A stretch of DNA of 64,000 nt from Populus alba. Its lineage: Eukaryota > Streptophyta > Magnoliopsida > Malpighiales > Salicaceae. How positions within the stretch are numbered: position 1 is the first letter of the stretch; each line of letters starts with the position of its first letter. The stretch lies in contig NC_133288.1 in assembly GCF_005239225.2 (NCBI RefSeq), positions 18,482,169-18,546,168 on the forward strand, given 5' to 3'. Positions 49,820-61,228 of the stretch are shown one piece after another. The translations under genes were made by a program, and so were the position numbers. The notes beneath the pieces were generated by a model. That model saw only the letters and a list, made by a program, of their open reading frames with translations, was not told where the DNA came from and searched no databases.

Positions 49820-50862
49820 CGGTTGATGATGGCCGGAGGTGGGCAGTGGTCTAATAGTCGCGGAATCAATTTCACCAGTAGGCAAAGGAACAGCAGGATT
49901 GCTATTAATAAAAGGGATGCCACTACCACCACTTTTATCTGGCATTGATGTTGGCACTGTTTCCATTGGAGAGCTTGCAGCACTACCGCTAGGTGCAGGA
50001 GCAGGGGAAGAGGCTGTTTCATCTCGAGGATGGTAAGGCCACGCAGGAGGAGATGCCGTAATGTCGCCTGGAATTGGTGCTGGAACTGGAGTTGATGCCA
50101 TTGGAGGGAGCTGTACTGGTGGCGGTGGTGATGGAGAGACTTTTATGGAGACTTTTTGTGAATCGTGATTGCAGGATTTTAGAGAGCCGTTGTTGAATGT
50201 GAAGTAGAAGAAACCAGGGCGTGATGGGTGCCACTTCAGTTATTTGCATTTTGAACATGAAAAATTGTTAACACATTTTATAGTATGAGCTAGGAAGGGA
50301 AAAAAAGGGGGAAAAGATCTTAACTTTTTGAGCTAATTCTTGGCATTGTGAGAAGAAATTGGTAATTGTTGTCATCAGGAACAAAGAATTTTGAGACATT
50401 TCTTATAGCAGCCTAATATGCATGTATAAAAACATAGGATTTTGTACATTATTGTAATTTCAATTGAGAGAGAGGGAGAAGAGATACCGTGTAGGAGGTG
50501 GAATTGGGCTTGGTGAGAAGCGTAGCTTGAGTGAAGTTGCAGAGGCTGAAGGCTCTTTGGTTCTGGAAAATGTACAGCTTGTAGCGATACTTGTGTTTGA
50601 AAACTGAGAGAAGCCAAAAAAAACACAACGTAATGTATCAATTTGCAGCACCAAAAACGAAAAAAAAAAAAAAAAAAAAACAAAGAACGAAAGAAATTAA
50701 AAAATGGTGGGTTTTCAAGTGCTCACTGATGGAGTCTCCTATATAAACATTAGGATCTTTCCACTCTGAAAAACCGTCTACGAGCATTGTTGTGGAGTCA
50801 GAAGGTTGCGAGAGTAGGGAGAGAACAGATAGCAGAAACAGAAGCATGGAAAAAATCTTCAT
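49820..50862 (-). CDS. Early-nodulin-like (phytocyanin) protein without copper ligands
   Basis: Three exons are clear: 50862-50727, 50603-50488 and 50233-49820, with matching phases; exon 3 ends at CCG|GTATAT, so a further exon is needed (candidate 48689-48838). Residues 1 to about 22 are a signal peptide (MKIFSMLLFLLSVLSLLSQP). The plastocyanin-like domain follows: MLVDGFSEWKDPNVYIGDSI, IFKHKYRYKLYIFQNQRAFS, LCNFTQATLLTKPNSTSYT, WHPSRPGFFYFTFNNGSLKS. The two cysteines that form the fold's disulphide are kept (SLCNF, KSCNH), but the His-Cys-His-Met/Gln copper ligands are replaced, as in ENODL proteins. Then comes a Pro/Ala/Ser-rich, arabinogalactan-like region (STPVPAPIPG, SSPAPAPSGS). Such proteins sit at the outer plasma membrane or wall; the exact role is unknown. 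I chose the inner ATG at 50862 because an ATG at 50892 would put polar residues before the signal peptide. Confidence 0.85.
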
Positions 50863-51350
50863 TAGCTGTGGCGACTGAGAGGCAATGATCATGAGAGGAC
50901 TTAAATTACAACAAGGGGTTTTAATTCAAGCACTTGGTGCTCGTACCCTTGTCTCTGGCTCTGATCTGCAGCTCCTCGGCCCTCTGGTTCATCAAACAGC
51001 AAGAGAGAGATCTAAGGAAAAACTATGTTTCTTGGAGAAAGTGGGAAGGGAGAGACAGGTAAAATGTCAGGTGTGTTTGGCTTTTGACGTGGGGATTTTT
51101 CTGAATGGATGACAGACATGGATATTGAAGATTGTGGTGTTTTTTATTATTTTATACAGTAAAAGGTGGAATGATTTTGTTTGTGGAAAAACTTTCCTCA
51201 AAATTCTGTTAAAAAAAAAAAGGAAGCAAAGGGAATAATATTTGGGTGCTCTGGTTGAAAATGATGGAGATTATTATTCTAGAATGATTAGCCTGTGATT
51301 ATAACACTCTGCAGTCAACAGCTATAAAGCCTACTCTCACTTACCAAAGT
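50863..51350. other. Upstream region of the ENODL gene
   Basis: Mixed sequence with no other gene supported. A 75-codon plus-strand ORF at 50885-51112 overlaps the probable 5' UTR and has no family signal. Confidence 0.4.
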
Positions 51351-51354
51351 AATA

Positions 51355-51515
51355 TTACGGTAGCATGATTTTTATATATATATTTTTAATTCTTTTAATG
51401 TATTGTATTAAAAAATAAATTTTAAAAAATAAAAAATATTATTTTAATATATTTTTAAATAATATTTTTAAAAAATAATTATTATCACAAAAAACAAATA
51501 CGTTTTATTTTTTAT
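51355..51515. repeat. AT-rich dispersed repeat
   Basis: ACGGTAGCATGATTTTTATA at one edge, AT-rich core (ATTATTTTAATATATTTTTAAAT), and AAAAACAAATACG at the other. Confidence 0.4.
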
Positions 51516-51779
51516 ATGAGGAAGTGAGGAATCTGATTCACTTTTTTTATATATATATAAAATCTTAAAATCTAATATATATATTATATATATTACTGTT
51601 ACTCCAATTAAACTTAAAATTGAAATTTATTTCTTTTAAATTTTATCATGGCAAGTTATGTTATTATGGTTTCATGTAATGTGATTTAAGAGTTTTAGGT
51701 TTAATTTTCAAGAATGAGAATGGATTAAGGGAATAAAAATGAATGCCCCATTCCATAATTCCATAACCTTAATAAAAAA

Positions 51780-52510
51780 AAAATACATATTTGTTTGCTG
51801 GAAAATATTTTTTTAAAAAAATAAATTATATTTTGATATTTGATAGTGTCATGAAAAATAAATTAAAAAAAAACTTTACAATGTTTGACCATATTATAGA
51901 AAATAAGTTAGAATATAATTTATTAATGTTTTTCCCCCAAATTTATTAAAAGAATGAAGATGAAATCTTATAGATAAAAAAGTTGAGGATTAACTTGAAA
52001 AAAATAATATAATTTCATAAATTATTTCAAATAAAATAAATAACAATTAAATTAATAGAGACTAAATTTGACATGTAAAAAGTTAAAAAATAATAAAATT
52101 TTAAAAAAATAAAATTTCATAAATTATTTCAAATAAAAATAAATAGAGATAAAAAAAATAGAGATCAAATATAATAGATAAAAATAATAACAGAAAAAAA
52201 AATAAAAAAAATCAAAGTTGATATAAAAATTAAATTCTATGAAATGAAATTAAAAAAAAATAAGATTCAAAATAAAATGTACAACAATCAAAACATTGAG
52301 GACTAGATTTGATATAATCAACAAATAATAAGATATTTATGAATTTTCCACAACTTTTGAAAAATATTTTCCTCTCAAAATAAAAAGAATATATTTTTAT
52401 AAAAATCAAATCAATATTTTTTATTGATCAATTTTTTTAATAGTAAATAAACACAAAAAAATTTAAAATATAATAACTAAAAAATCACCTTCTATTAAAA
52501 AATATAAACA
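51780..52510. repeat. GAAAATGTTTTCC-type dispersed element
   Basis: Starts GCTGGAAAATATTTTTTTAA and keeps TTTCATAAATTATTTCAAAT twice, GAGGACTAGATTTGATATAATCA and TTGATCAATTTTTTTAATAG. Same order of blocks as 17480-18340, so both derive from one element. Confidence 0.6.
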
Positions 52511-52732
52511 ATGCCCTAAACTCCAAACTCATTACTTATTCCGTTGAAAAACAAAATAGAAGAGGAGAGCACAAGAGCACCTGCTTTGGTTTTTTAAAAG
52601 CTTAAATCTACCTAGTGAATGGAGCCGTAAAACATAAAGCCAATTGCGAAGACTTGTTAATTATTGTAATCTTGATGTAGCCCAAGTTCTGTCAACAACA
52701 AAAGGACTGAAAAATGCAATGACAGGGCACTT

Positions 52733-52930
52733 GAGGTTTTGACCCAGCGATTGAAGCGATTTGTTCTTTTTCTCTGTATCCTGGGTTCAAACCTCACCAT
52801 GCACGCCTGTCACACCCGCAGTGTCTTACATGTTCACTGGGTTTGCAAGATATTCAGTGAGCCATGGGATTAGTCGTGGTGCGCGCAAGCTGCTCCAGAC
52901 ACCCACGTAAATAAATAAATAAAAAAAACA
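52733..52930 (+). mobile_element. tRNA-derived SINE
   Basis: Has an A-box-like stretch (TGACCCAGCGATTGAAGCG) and a B box GGGTTCAAACC (52783-52793), the internal RNA polymerase III promoter, then a unique body (CACGCCTGTCACACCC, GGATTAGTCGTGGTGCGCGC) and a 3' tail (AAAT)nA. This is the plan of plant SINEs. The 3' body is shared with 11982-12046. Length about 200 bp fits a full copy; target-site duplications are not clear to me. Confidence 0.75.
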
Positions 52931-52984
52931 ATGACAAGGGGGCTAAAAGACACAAAAAAAAAATTAAACAAATAAACAAACAAA

Positions 52985-53160
52985 GAGTAGAAATTATTTT
53001 TAAAAATATTTTTGCAAAATATATGAAAATAAATTTTTTATTTTTAATATCAACACAACAAAATCATAAAAAAACATTAAAAAAATTAATTTAATATTTT
53101 TCAAGTTAAATATATTTTTAAAATATATTTAAATACAATTTTAAAATGATGTTTTTTTAG
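52985..53160. repeat. AT-rich dispersed repeat
   Basis: Contains ATATCAACACAACAAAATCA and the usual A/T-rich flanks directly after the SINE tail. Confidence 0.4.
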
Positions 53161-53689
53161 TTTCCTTGAAGACACAAAAAAGTCTTTCTTTTTCAAATAA
53201 CACAAGTGTTAAAAACATTTACAAACAAACTCAACTAAAAAGATTGAAAGAATAACACAACTTAAATAGTTAAAAGTAACGCAATCAATGTTATTCCCAG
53301 TAATGCAATTAAGCTACATTATTTTCAATAGCGCAATTCAATTTATCAAGTTATCGGGAATGGCAAAACCTTCACATATATATAAAAAAATAAAACAATT
53401 ATGAAGGTTGCTTTATTTGAAAGTTCTGCTACTGATGTAGTCGGGATTGTAAAAACTAAATATTTTAAGTATTTGAGTCAGTGTTTAACACAACTAAATA
53501 AGAATATGATTGAGAAAGATTAAGTGAATAACCTAGTAAAGTCTTTCATAAACTGATAAGATAGATTTAGATTCAAGAAGAGGTATGATTGTGTCGGACT
53601 GGGTTAATCACTAAAAACAACAGGATTTGATCGTTGGATTAGACTCAAATTTTTCTAGGTGGTTCTACAAATAATTTTCCTAAAGTTAG

Positions 53690-54060
53690 CTGTTCTGTTA
53701 TTTATCAAATCATTGAGTCTCTCAGAATTAGGCACAAAAGTTGCTATTTGGGCCACTTTTGTTATTTTTCCTAGGTTCTTTTTTTCATATTTATCACTTT
53801 AATTTAGAATTTGTTGTAATGTCCTTCATGCTTCTAGGTTTTTAGTTGTTTTTTAGTAGAAACATAATTTTTTTGGTCTATATAAAAGCCCTGCAAAAAC
53901 TCCTTACAAGGGAGCCACCATATACTCATTTTTTTAGAGAATAAAGCAATGACCTTATGGTTAACTTTTGTAACCTTTTTCGCTTAACAAATATCTTGTG
54001 TTTTTCTGTGTTGTTTTTATCCTTATAGCTTCCACTTGCATTAGAAGTTGTGCTATTGTA
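53690..54060 (+). mobile_element. LTR-like block with TATA box
   Basis: The order is that of a poplar gypsy-type LTR: CCTAGGTTCTTTTT, then GGTCTATATAAAAGCCCTGC (TATA box at about 53880) and a leader with AGAGAATAAAGCAATGAC. No ORF. It may be a solo LTR or a part of one; the ends are not fixed. Confidence 0.4.
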
Positions 54061-54719
54061 GTGCAACCTTCACATGTGTGCATGAAACAGATCTATAAAG
54101 GTTATGCTACATGAACATATGCCAAACATTTCACATATACATGTAGCGTAATTTTCATATTTTTTTCATATATTTATATATTATATACATTTGTAAAGGT
54201 TGTGTTACACTTAATAGCACAACCTTTATAATTTATTTTTATTTATATAAAGATCCCATTATTTTTTATGAGTGCAACTCAAAAAGTAATGTAGTTTGGT
54301 TACACCATTAGGAGTAGCACAACTTATTCAGTTACATTGCTTCTAATAACATAACTATCCAAATTGTGTTATTTTTTCATTTTCTTATTATATTAGTTTG
54401 CAAGTTATTTTTGTTATCTATGCTGTTTAAAAAAAAACACTGAAAAAATATCTTACGAGGCCTTTTTTTCTTACAACCTATACTTATATACAAGTTTTTC
54501 CCACCAATCCAGCTATTAACAGAATCTTAATGAACTTCTTAACTACTAACTAACAACTATAATAACTTCCTAAGTATAACTATCTACATTGCCAACTAAT
54601 GTAATTGTCATACTAGTTGTTCTCACTTATATTTAGCTTTTGCCTTTAGCTTCCTTCTAATCTTAAACATCATGCTCATAACAATTCCCCTCCCATATAA
54701 GATTCTTATCCTCAATAAT

Positions 54720-54787
54720 TAGTGTAAAAGTCAAGAAATTGGTTGTTAAGTTTTTCCAAACATTTCCATGTTGCATCTTTCTTAAAC
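54720..54787 (-). pseudogene. Gypsy Pol C-terminal remnant
   Basis: The minus strand reads KKDATWKCLEKLNNQFLDFY, similar to the DATWE...L...FP.F pattern near the end of plant gypsy Pol (chromodomain-like end, family knowledge). Stops follow directly. Confidence 0.5.
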
Positions 54788-55129
54788 AATTAGACTATTA
54801 AATAAATCTTATGGTTATATCTTGATTGTAATATTCCATATTGACGGGAGAGGGTTTGGTAGCTGGCTTTATTAGTAGTGCTGGTTGCAAATCTGTTATA
54901 CACATTTTGAGACATCAAACTTAGAAGTAGGCTCGCATTACTAAAAACAAAACCATGAGGGCAGTAAGACCCAAAGCAAACAATATACGACATGTTGGGC
55001 CGGGTTTTTACATTGATTTTCTTTTTTAATTATTTTCTTGTTTAGAATAGCCACTAGTTATTTTTCTATGTTTTATGAAGTATCCATTGTACGAGTGAAT
55101 ATACTATTTTAAGCCAAGACAAGATTGGA

Positions 55130-55395
55130 CTCATCTTGCCATTTAGCTTGACCAAAAGCATGTATTAGTGTTACTGGTTTAAAGATCTTGAGAATGGGTT
55201 TGATGTCTTTCTTTCATCCATTGATGAAACTTAAAATATAGTATAATTATGATAGTGATGGATTCGAGGTATGCATTAAAGATTTTAATTCTTCATATAT
55301 TGCAGCATATTTGTATACTCTTTTATTTTACACAAGTTTATTGAATTCTTCCACCATATTTTTTCTATTACCAAACCTACTATAAATAGCTCTTG
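55130..55395 (-). pseudogene. Gypsy Gag remnant
   Basis: Minus-strand blocks IYSRFGNRKNMVEEFNKLV, AAIYEELKSLMHTSNPSLS, SFINGW, KPILKIFKPVTLIHAFGQAK appear in the order expected for a gypsy Gag, with stops and a frameshift between them. It is a dead fragment. Confidence 0.6.
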
Positions 55396-55740
55396 TGGAT
55401 TATTATCAATGAGTTATATCATCACTTCCTTACAAGAATCCTTTATACCAAATTTTATCCTTCTCTTCTGAGTATAAGGAAGTTATTTTCACTCATTGAT
55501 GTACTAGTGTAAAATGAATCTTAAAAAATTTTAAGAACAAAAATAGGAGGAGGAGGAGGATTGCAACTAAGAATTCATCTTTTTATTACTTGCTTTTTAC
55601 ATTTCTTACAATTTGTGCTTATATACAAGTATTTCCACCAATCTAACTACTAACAGAATCCTAACTTCCTAACTACTTAGCCATGTGAATTTCCTTCTGG
55701 TCGCTTCAATGTCGCAACTATCTACATCACCAATTATTGT

Positions 55741-57304
55741 AACAATGTTATTGCCGCAACCTAAATTTCATTATTTTAATATAAAGGGTTTGAAATGTAA
55801 CTTTTTAAAGAAATTCATATTGTTTTCAGTTAAATAGATAAGGCATTTAATTGTGGACTTTAATTTTAACTTATTTGTGGATTATTTTTGGAAACTATTT
55901 TCTATTATCACCAAAAAACTTTTTGGTGGAGATGATGTAAGAAATTAATAAAATATGATTTTTCAGACATCAATTAAATGAGTTTCATAAAGCACACTTA
56001 TATTAACAATCTTTGCAAATTAACAAAGCCTGATTTTACAAATGTACAAAATCAAACAGGTTTCTTAATGCACACAGGCTTTACAAGTTGCATTTTCTAA
56101 ATTTAAGTGGAGATAATGTAAAATCATAAAATTTTTTTTATGATAAAAAAAATAGTTTTAAAAAATAATCCACACGAGTTTAAAATTAAAGTCTACAACT
56201 AACTGCATTATCTATTTACTTAAAAATAAGACAAATATTCTTAAAAAGTTACGCTTTGAACCTGTTTTTGTCAAACACCACTTCAAAATATGATTTCAAT
56301 TATAAAATCTTAAATTTTAAAAGTTACAACAATGACTTTGTCGTACCTCGAAAAAATTGAATTTCAAAGACAGCGGCAATGACATTGCCGCAATCTACGT
56401 AGCAACCCAACGACATGTGATATTTCCTAAATAAATTCTCAACTGTCTTGGGGTCTGCTATTTTTTAAAATAAATAAATAAATAAATCATAGATCTTGCG
56501 TCCAGAACTCATTGATGTAAAAAGAAACAACTAAAAGTAAGTCATCATATCCCCTAAAAACTGGAGTGATTCATCAGTGGTAAGATCCAACACTACCTTA
56601 ACACCTTGGATTTATGCCTCCTTTCCCTTCCAGCATCGCTTAGTAATATTATATCCATTTAACATCCAAAATCCAAGATTGCCGAAAGCCATAACTGGAC
56701 CTTGTACTTCTAAAATGAGCGAGCTCTACGTTTTCTCCCTCAGAGGCCATCCACCGGAGAATTTACACCTGAAAGAAAACAAAACTTCCTAGAATGCCGT
56801 ATCAAGGACCTGCATCATTATGGTCAGAGCTCCAGGACGTGGATTTTAAACATGAATGCAAGTATTTTGCAGCAAAATAAGATCAAAACAAGTTCTGCTA
56901 CAAATAGACACCACCACCACTCTATATTCTGCCAACTCTCATAACTTGCCAGCACATAAATACAGTATACCAGTCCACCACTTCTTCCCCCCTATACCAC
57001 AATAGAGGGCAACAAAGCACTGCATTGCGTAGCAACAACTCCTAACTACATAAATAACCAAAACCTTTTACCATCTATCTAGACGGGATCGTTGCCCCCT
57101 AATTCACTTTTAAGGAATTTACTTTATGATTCAGGTTGCAATTCTTCTTTTCTTTTCTTTTTTCTCTCCACATAAATAACCACGGTTGCTCTAAATGGCG
57201 ATTGGGTTCACAATCTAATCCACTAGAAAATGAATTTCCGGGAGGATGCTGCTTTTCCTCCATGTATGAGAAGCATATGAATTATCACCTCGAGCACATA
57301 CAAT
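55741..57304. other. Intergenic DNA and 3' flank of the bZIP gene
   Basis: No gene supported. A near-palindromic pair of related phrases (55800-55925 and its rough complement at 56140-56250, for example GGCATTTAATTGTGGACTTTAATTTTAA versus TTAAAATTAAAGTCTACAACTAACTGCAT) forms a wide inverted repeat. From about 56800 on the sequence may be 3' UTR of the bZIP gene. Confidence 0.4.
55795..56280. repeat. Imperfect inverted repeat, arms of about 130 bp
   Basis: The left arm at about 55795-55930 (TTTGAAATGTAACTTTTTAAAG, AGTTAAATAGATAAGGCATTTAATTGTGG, CATATTTGTGG-like) reads as the rough complement of about 56115-56275 (CTACAACTAACTGCATTATCTATTTA, AAAAAGTTACGCTTTGAACC). The spacing is about 190 bp. 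It could be a decayed terminal-inverted-repeat element. Confidence 0.55.
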
Positions 57305-60300
57305 CTACCACTGCAAAGAGTTGACTCTCCGGAGCATGCGTTGTGGCCTTCGCTTCTCAACAACAGGAATCACTTTTTCCATAAGCTGTAGAAAAAAAAA
57401 AAAAAAAAATAGAAATAGAAATAAAAAGTCAACAACAATTTCAAATGGTCTTTGTCCTGTTAATGCTCACTATAGGGCTATGAAAAAGAATCAATAGCTC
57501 TATATATAGTTAATGAAGCTCAGAGTCGTCAAAACTATGAATCATCTAAGAATAAATGCCTTCCATGCTACCATATATAGTAGTCTACCTAGGCTACTAC
57601 TACATTGAGTTGTCTCTACTGAATGCTCCAGTAAAATATTCACAATCAGTATACAGTAATTTAAGACCTGAAAAACTTCAAGCAAAAAACACACATCTTC
57701 ATTTTGCATTCTATTCAATGGGTTAATGTTAACAATTAAGAATAGGTGGAATCTGTACTACTGTAACCCATTTCAACATTGTCTTTCAAAAACTCTTAAA
57801 ACATGTTTACAACCCTTTGAATTGAATTCAATTTAGAGGTTTTAATAAGATCTCATGTTTGGAACTATTTTGATTTTCAATAATTGAAATCTCTAATTTC
57901 TATTCAAAGGGTTTGGATTTGATTTTGTGGGTCATTTGTGGTGAAGACATTAGAGGAGAACTGGAGGTAGAAAGAGAGGGGGGTTTGTGATGGTTAAAGG
58001 AGGTGATTTCTTTGTTTTTGGGAATATCTAATGTATTGAGAGACCTTTTGAAGGAATAAGATGAAGGAAATGAGTGTAATATGAGAAACAAAATGAATTG
58101 AATATAGCGATAGAATTTCTTTTCCAAACATGTTAATTCAACTTATTTATTAATTGAAGTCGATTTGAACATGATAATTGAATTCAATTTTGATAGTGAA
58201 TTAGTTCCAAATATGTTAAAAAAAGATTCTTTATAGCAATTCCAAAATGGATGTGTACGAATAGTTAAAGAATTGAGACCTCTATTACAAAAACTCCTTT
58301 TCATATCCATGAATTACTCTATTTTCTCCATTTCTTTCTTCAATGAAGCATCTTGTAATGCAACTAACATTTTAGTTTTGTAGTCCATAAGGTAATTTGG
58401 CTCCTTAACACTTTGATAAGCATTTCTCGACAATTTTCAATTTTTCCTCATTTTAAATTCTGATGCTTTCATTTTCCACTTTCCTCAATTGTAAAAGTTT
58501 CAAAACTTCTAAGCTTCAGAATCTTTAAGAGTTCTTGAATCCTATAGTGCTACCAAACCTCTGAACATAGGTTTGCTTTCAAACCCAGTGTCCATTAATA
58601 CAATAATCCCCCCTCAAAACCTATCCAGTAGAACAGAACCTGATTCAGAAAGACAATGAGGGTTCCTGTGCCAACTAAATCTAGTTATTCCCTTGAGTTT
58701 TCAAGTATAGTATAGCTCATCAACACAAATACAATACATAATCCCACCACCCAATGCACGGTTATATGGGTGTATCCATACTGCAAAAGTATATGCACAA
58801 ACATACAGCTTTTGTTATAGCAGGGTTTTAGTGTTTTCAGCGTGATAAAATAGTAACAGAAGAGAATCAGTACCTGCTTAAACCTTTCCTTGGTCCTCTC
58901 TTCCTGCATAATGAACAGCTTTTGTTGGACAAGAAAAAACACATCAAAACATTTTGTGGCATGCAGAACAAGTAGATCACCATATGCCTCTGATGAAACA
59001 GGCATTGGGATCTTTTCTAATTAAATAAATTATAATAAATACATACAGACAAATTAGACATATAAAGCCCAGGAGAGACAAGAAAAGCATGGCAATTTAT
59101 ACCTGCTGGGTGTAACTACATGACCCATGATGAAGTATCTGTTGGTGTTAACTTCAAAGCATAACACTGATTGTTACAGTCAAAATTTTAAATAATGTTA
59201 ACCATTAATTGTTTATGCAAGCAAAGCTGATAAACTCTCAATGTGCCATTGTGTATCCACTTTAAAGAAAAGAATGCATCATTCAACAGCACGGCACTAG
59301 GTCCTAACAAAGTAACATTTTTTTTCTAATAGAGCCTGGGAAAAAGCATTATGAGATGTTCATGTGTTTGAGACTGAATAGAAGAAATGAAAAAGCGACA
59401 GTAAGGAATAAGCAAAACAGCTACAAACTAACCAGTGAGTACCAATAGGCGATGTAAATAGAATATTAAGTTCATAAAAAGATTACAAAGTCTCCATTAC
59501 ATTAAGCTTATGAAAGAGACAGGAGCAAGCCAGTGCAAACATAATGTGGAAATTGGCTGCATATTGTTTAACTTATTTTATACTATCTAAATCTACAAGT
59601 CTAAATTCACATATGTTTAGATGCAGCAGGGTTATCCTGCGTATTAAAGGGCAATAGGTCTGACATGTACAATGATGCCTAAGGATTTTTATTTCTACCC
59701 ATTTCAATTGTCTTAAGCCATTCTGAAAAGTTTTAAGAACAATATTGGATTTCAAACACACTCTAAGAAAGCAGGATCCATAAGACATGACAACAGATAA
59801 TCAGGACACAAGAACTAATATACCTACATTACAAGTCTTAGGACTAATTTGTTTAGTGAGCAAAGTAAGAATCATTGATCAATGCAGCAGCCCTGTGCCA
59901 CTGGGTTTGGATAGCTTTTTGGTTCTTGCATTGCTGGTGTTATTTTTCTTCTCGTTGCTGCCATGATTTGGACAATCCAAATTCAATTTATGTCTCGGCT
60001 AAAGTGAACATAGAAAACATCACCACCATAAGTTTCTGTGTTGCTATTTGGAACTCACACAACCTAGGGTTGAAGGCAATAATCGAACAGCAAACTGCTA
60101 ACTACAATCTCCATGACCACAAAGCTAAAAGCTCAGACTAATTGACTATACCAAAGTGTCCCAAATAGCAGGGAAAAGGTATCAATGAGTACCAAATTGT
60201 GATTTAATAAGGTTATACTAACAAGGAAGAAGAAGAAAACAAATACCGCATTCATTATTCCAAATTATGCTGAAAATAATACAAGTTGAATTACCTTCTC

Positions 60301-61228
60301 TTTAAGCAGCTGCTCATTCTCCTCCTCTAACCTCACTGCCAAAGACTCCAATTCCACTTGATAAGCCTAAAACACACACAATTGTTGAATCAGTGTCATC
60401 AATCAATCATGACAAAGCGTGCGTGCCCCACACACACACACACACACACACATATAAACCTCTGACCTGCTTCCTCTCTCTAGACCGAGCAGCAGACTCC
60501 CGATTCTTAATCATCCTCCTCTGCCTCTGCTGCGCCGCCTTATCCAAGGGTTCCATTACGACCGTCCTCCCTCTCTTCCCTCTTCCTCCACCACCACCAC
60601 TACCACTACCAGCTACAAGCTCCACCTCCACTCCATTCCCAAACCCAACAATGGAGCCTTCCACCTTATCCAACACCTGAAATGCACTCGGCGGTACAGG
60701 ATCAAACGCATACAATCCTCCACTCAACCTCTCAGGCTGTGGCATCTTCTCATCATCCCCTTCCTCTCCAACCACATCCACCGCCCCCGCCTTAGCCAAA
60801 AAATCCTCCAAAGTCATCATCTCATCTGGCTCGTCCTTCATTTCCTTCCTTCCCGCCACAATTTCTCTCCATATATCATCCGCAGTCTTAGTCTCTTGTG
60901 AAATTACATCGCTCATATCCTGATTATCAGTACCATTTGTCTCGATTTCTGGAGGAGGGGGAGGGTTAGGAGCTTCCATTAGGGTTATTTGTGCGCCGAG
61001 GAGAGTCGATTCAGTCGATGGAGAGGCGTATACGTTACGTAAGATGCCGTCTACTGTCATTGTCGATTCTCTTTGGAATAATTGGTCAGTAGATTGACGA
61101 GCTAGTTTTTCTGTAGTATTAGTAGCAGAAAGGGAAGAAGAAATAGCGCGTCGCGATCGAGATGAAGTTGTTGAAGATAGATCCGATTTTCTAGGTTTCG
61201 ACGACGCCATCACCTTCGACGAAGCCAT
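57305..61228 (-). CDS. Group A bZIP transcription factor, ABF/GBF4-like
   Basis: Four exons with phase-0 junctions: 61228-60467, 60366-60295, 58903-58874 (30 nt) and 57385-57305, giving 314 residues. Conserved group A blocks are present: C1 near 57-67 (MTVDGILRNVY), C2 near 113-125 (KTADDIWREIVAG) and C3 near 136-150 (EMMTLEDFLAKAGAV). The basic region is at about 239-254 (MIKNRESAARSRERKQ, with the N-x7-R spacing), the leucine zipper runs on from 255 (VELESLAVRLEEENEQLLKE), and the C4-type end is LRRVNSLQW. C1-C4 hold SnRK2/CK2-type phosphorylation sites in the ABA-responsive ABF/AREB/ABI5 group, which bind ABRE (ACGTG) elements in the nucleus. The short C-terminus after the zipper points to the GBF4-like branch. 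Introns are 100, 1391 and 1488 bp; a (CA)n run fills part of the first. No breaks seen. Confidence 0.93.
60428..60452. repeat. CA microsatellite in intron 1 of the bZIP gene
   Basis: About 12 CA units, starting 15 bases inside the donor of a 100-bp intron (TG in the transcript). Length changes here could affect splicing of a very short intron. Confidence 0.85.

Larger units (their letters stand above)
54475..55740 (-). mobile_element. Decayed Ty3/gypsy element
   Basis: Two short direct repeats, about 54475-54610 and 55613-55735 (CTTATATACAAGTTTTTCCC versus CTTATATACAAGTATTTCC, then CAACTATCTACAT), could be LTR parts. Between them lie, in minus orientation, a Gag remnant (55130-55395) and a Pol C-terminal remnant (54720-54787). 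Protease, RT and integrase are missing. Confidence 0.55.
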
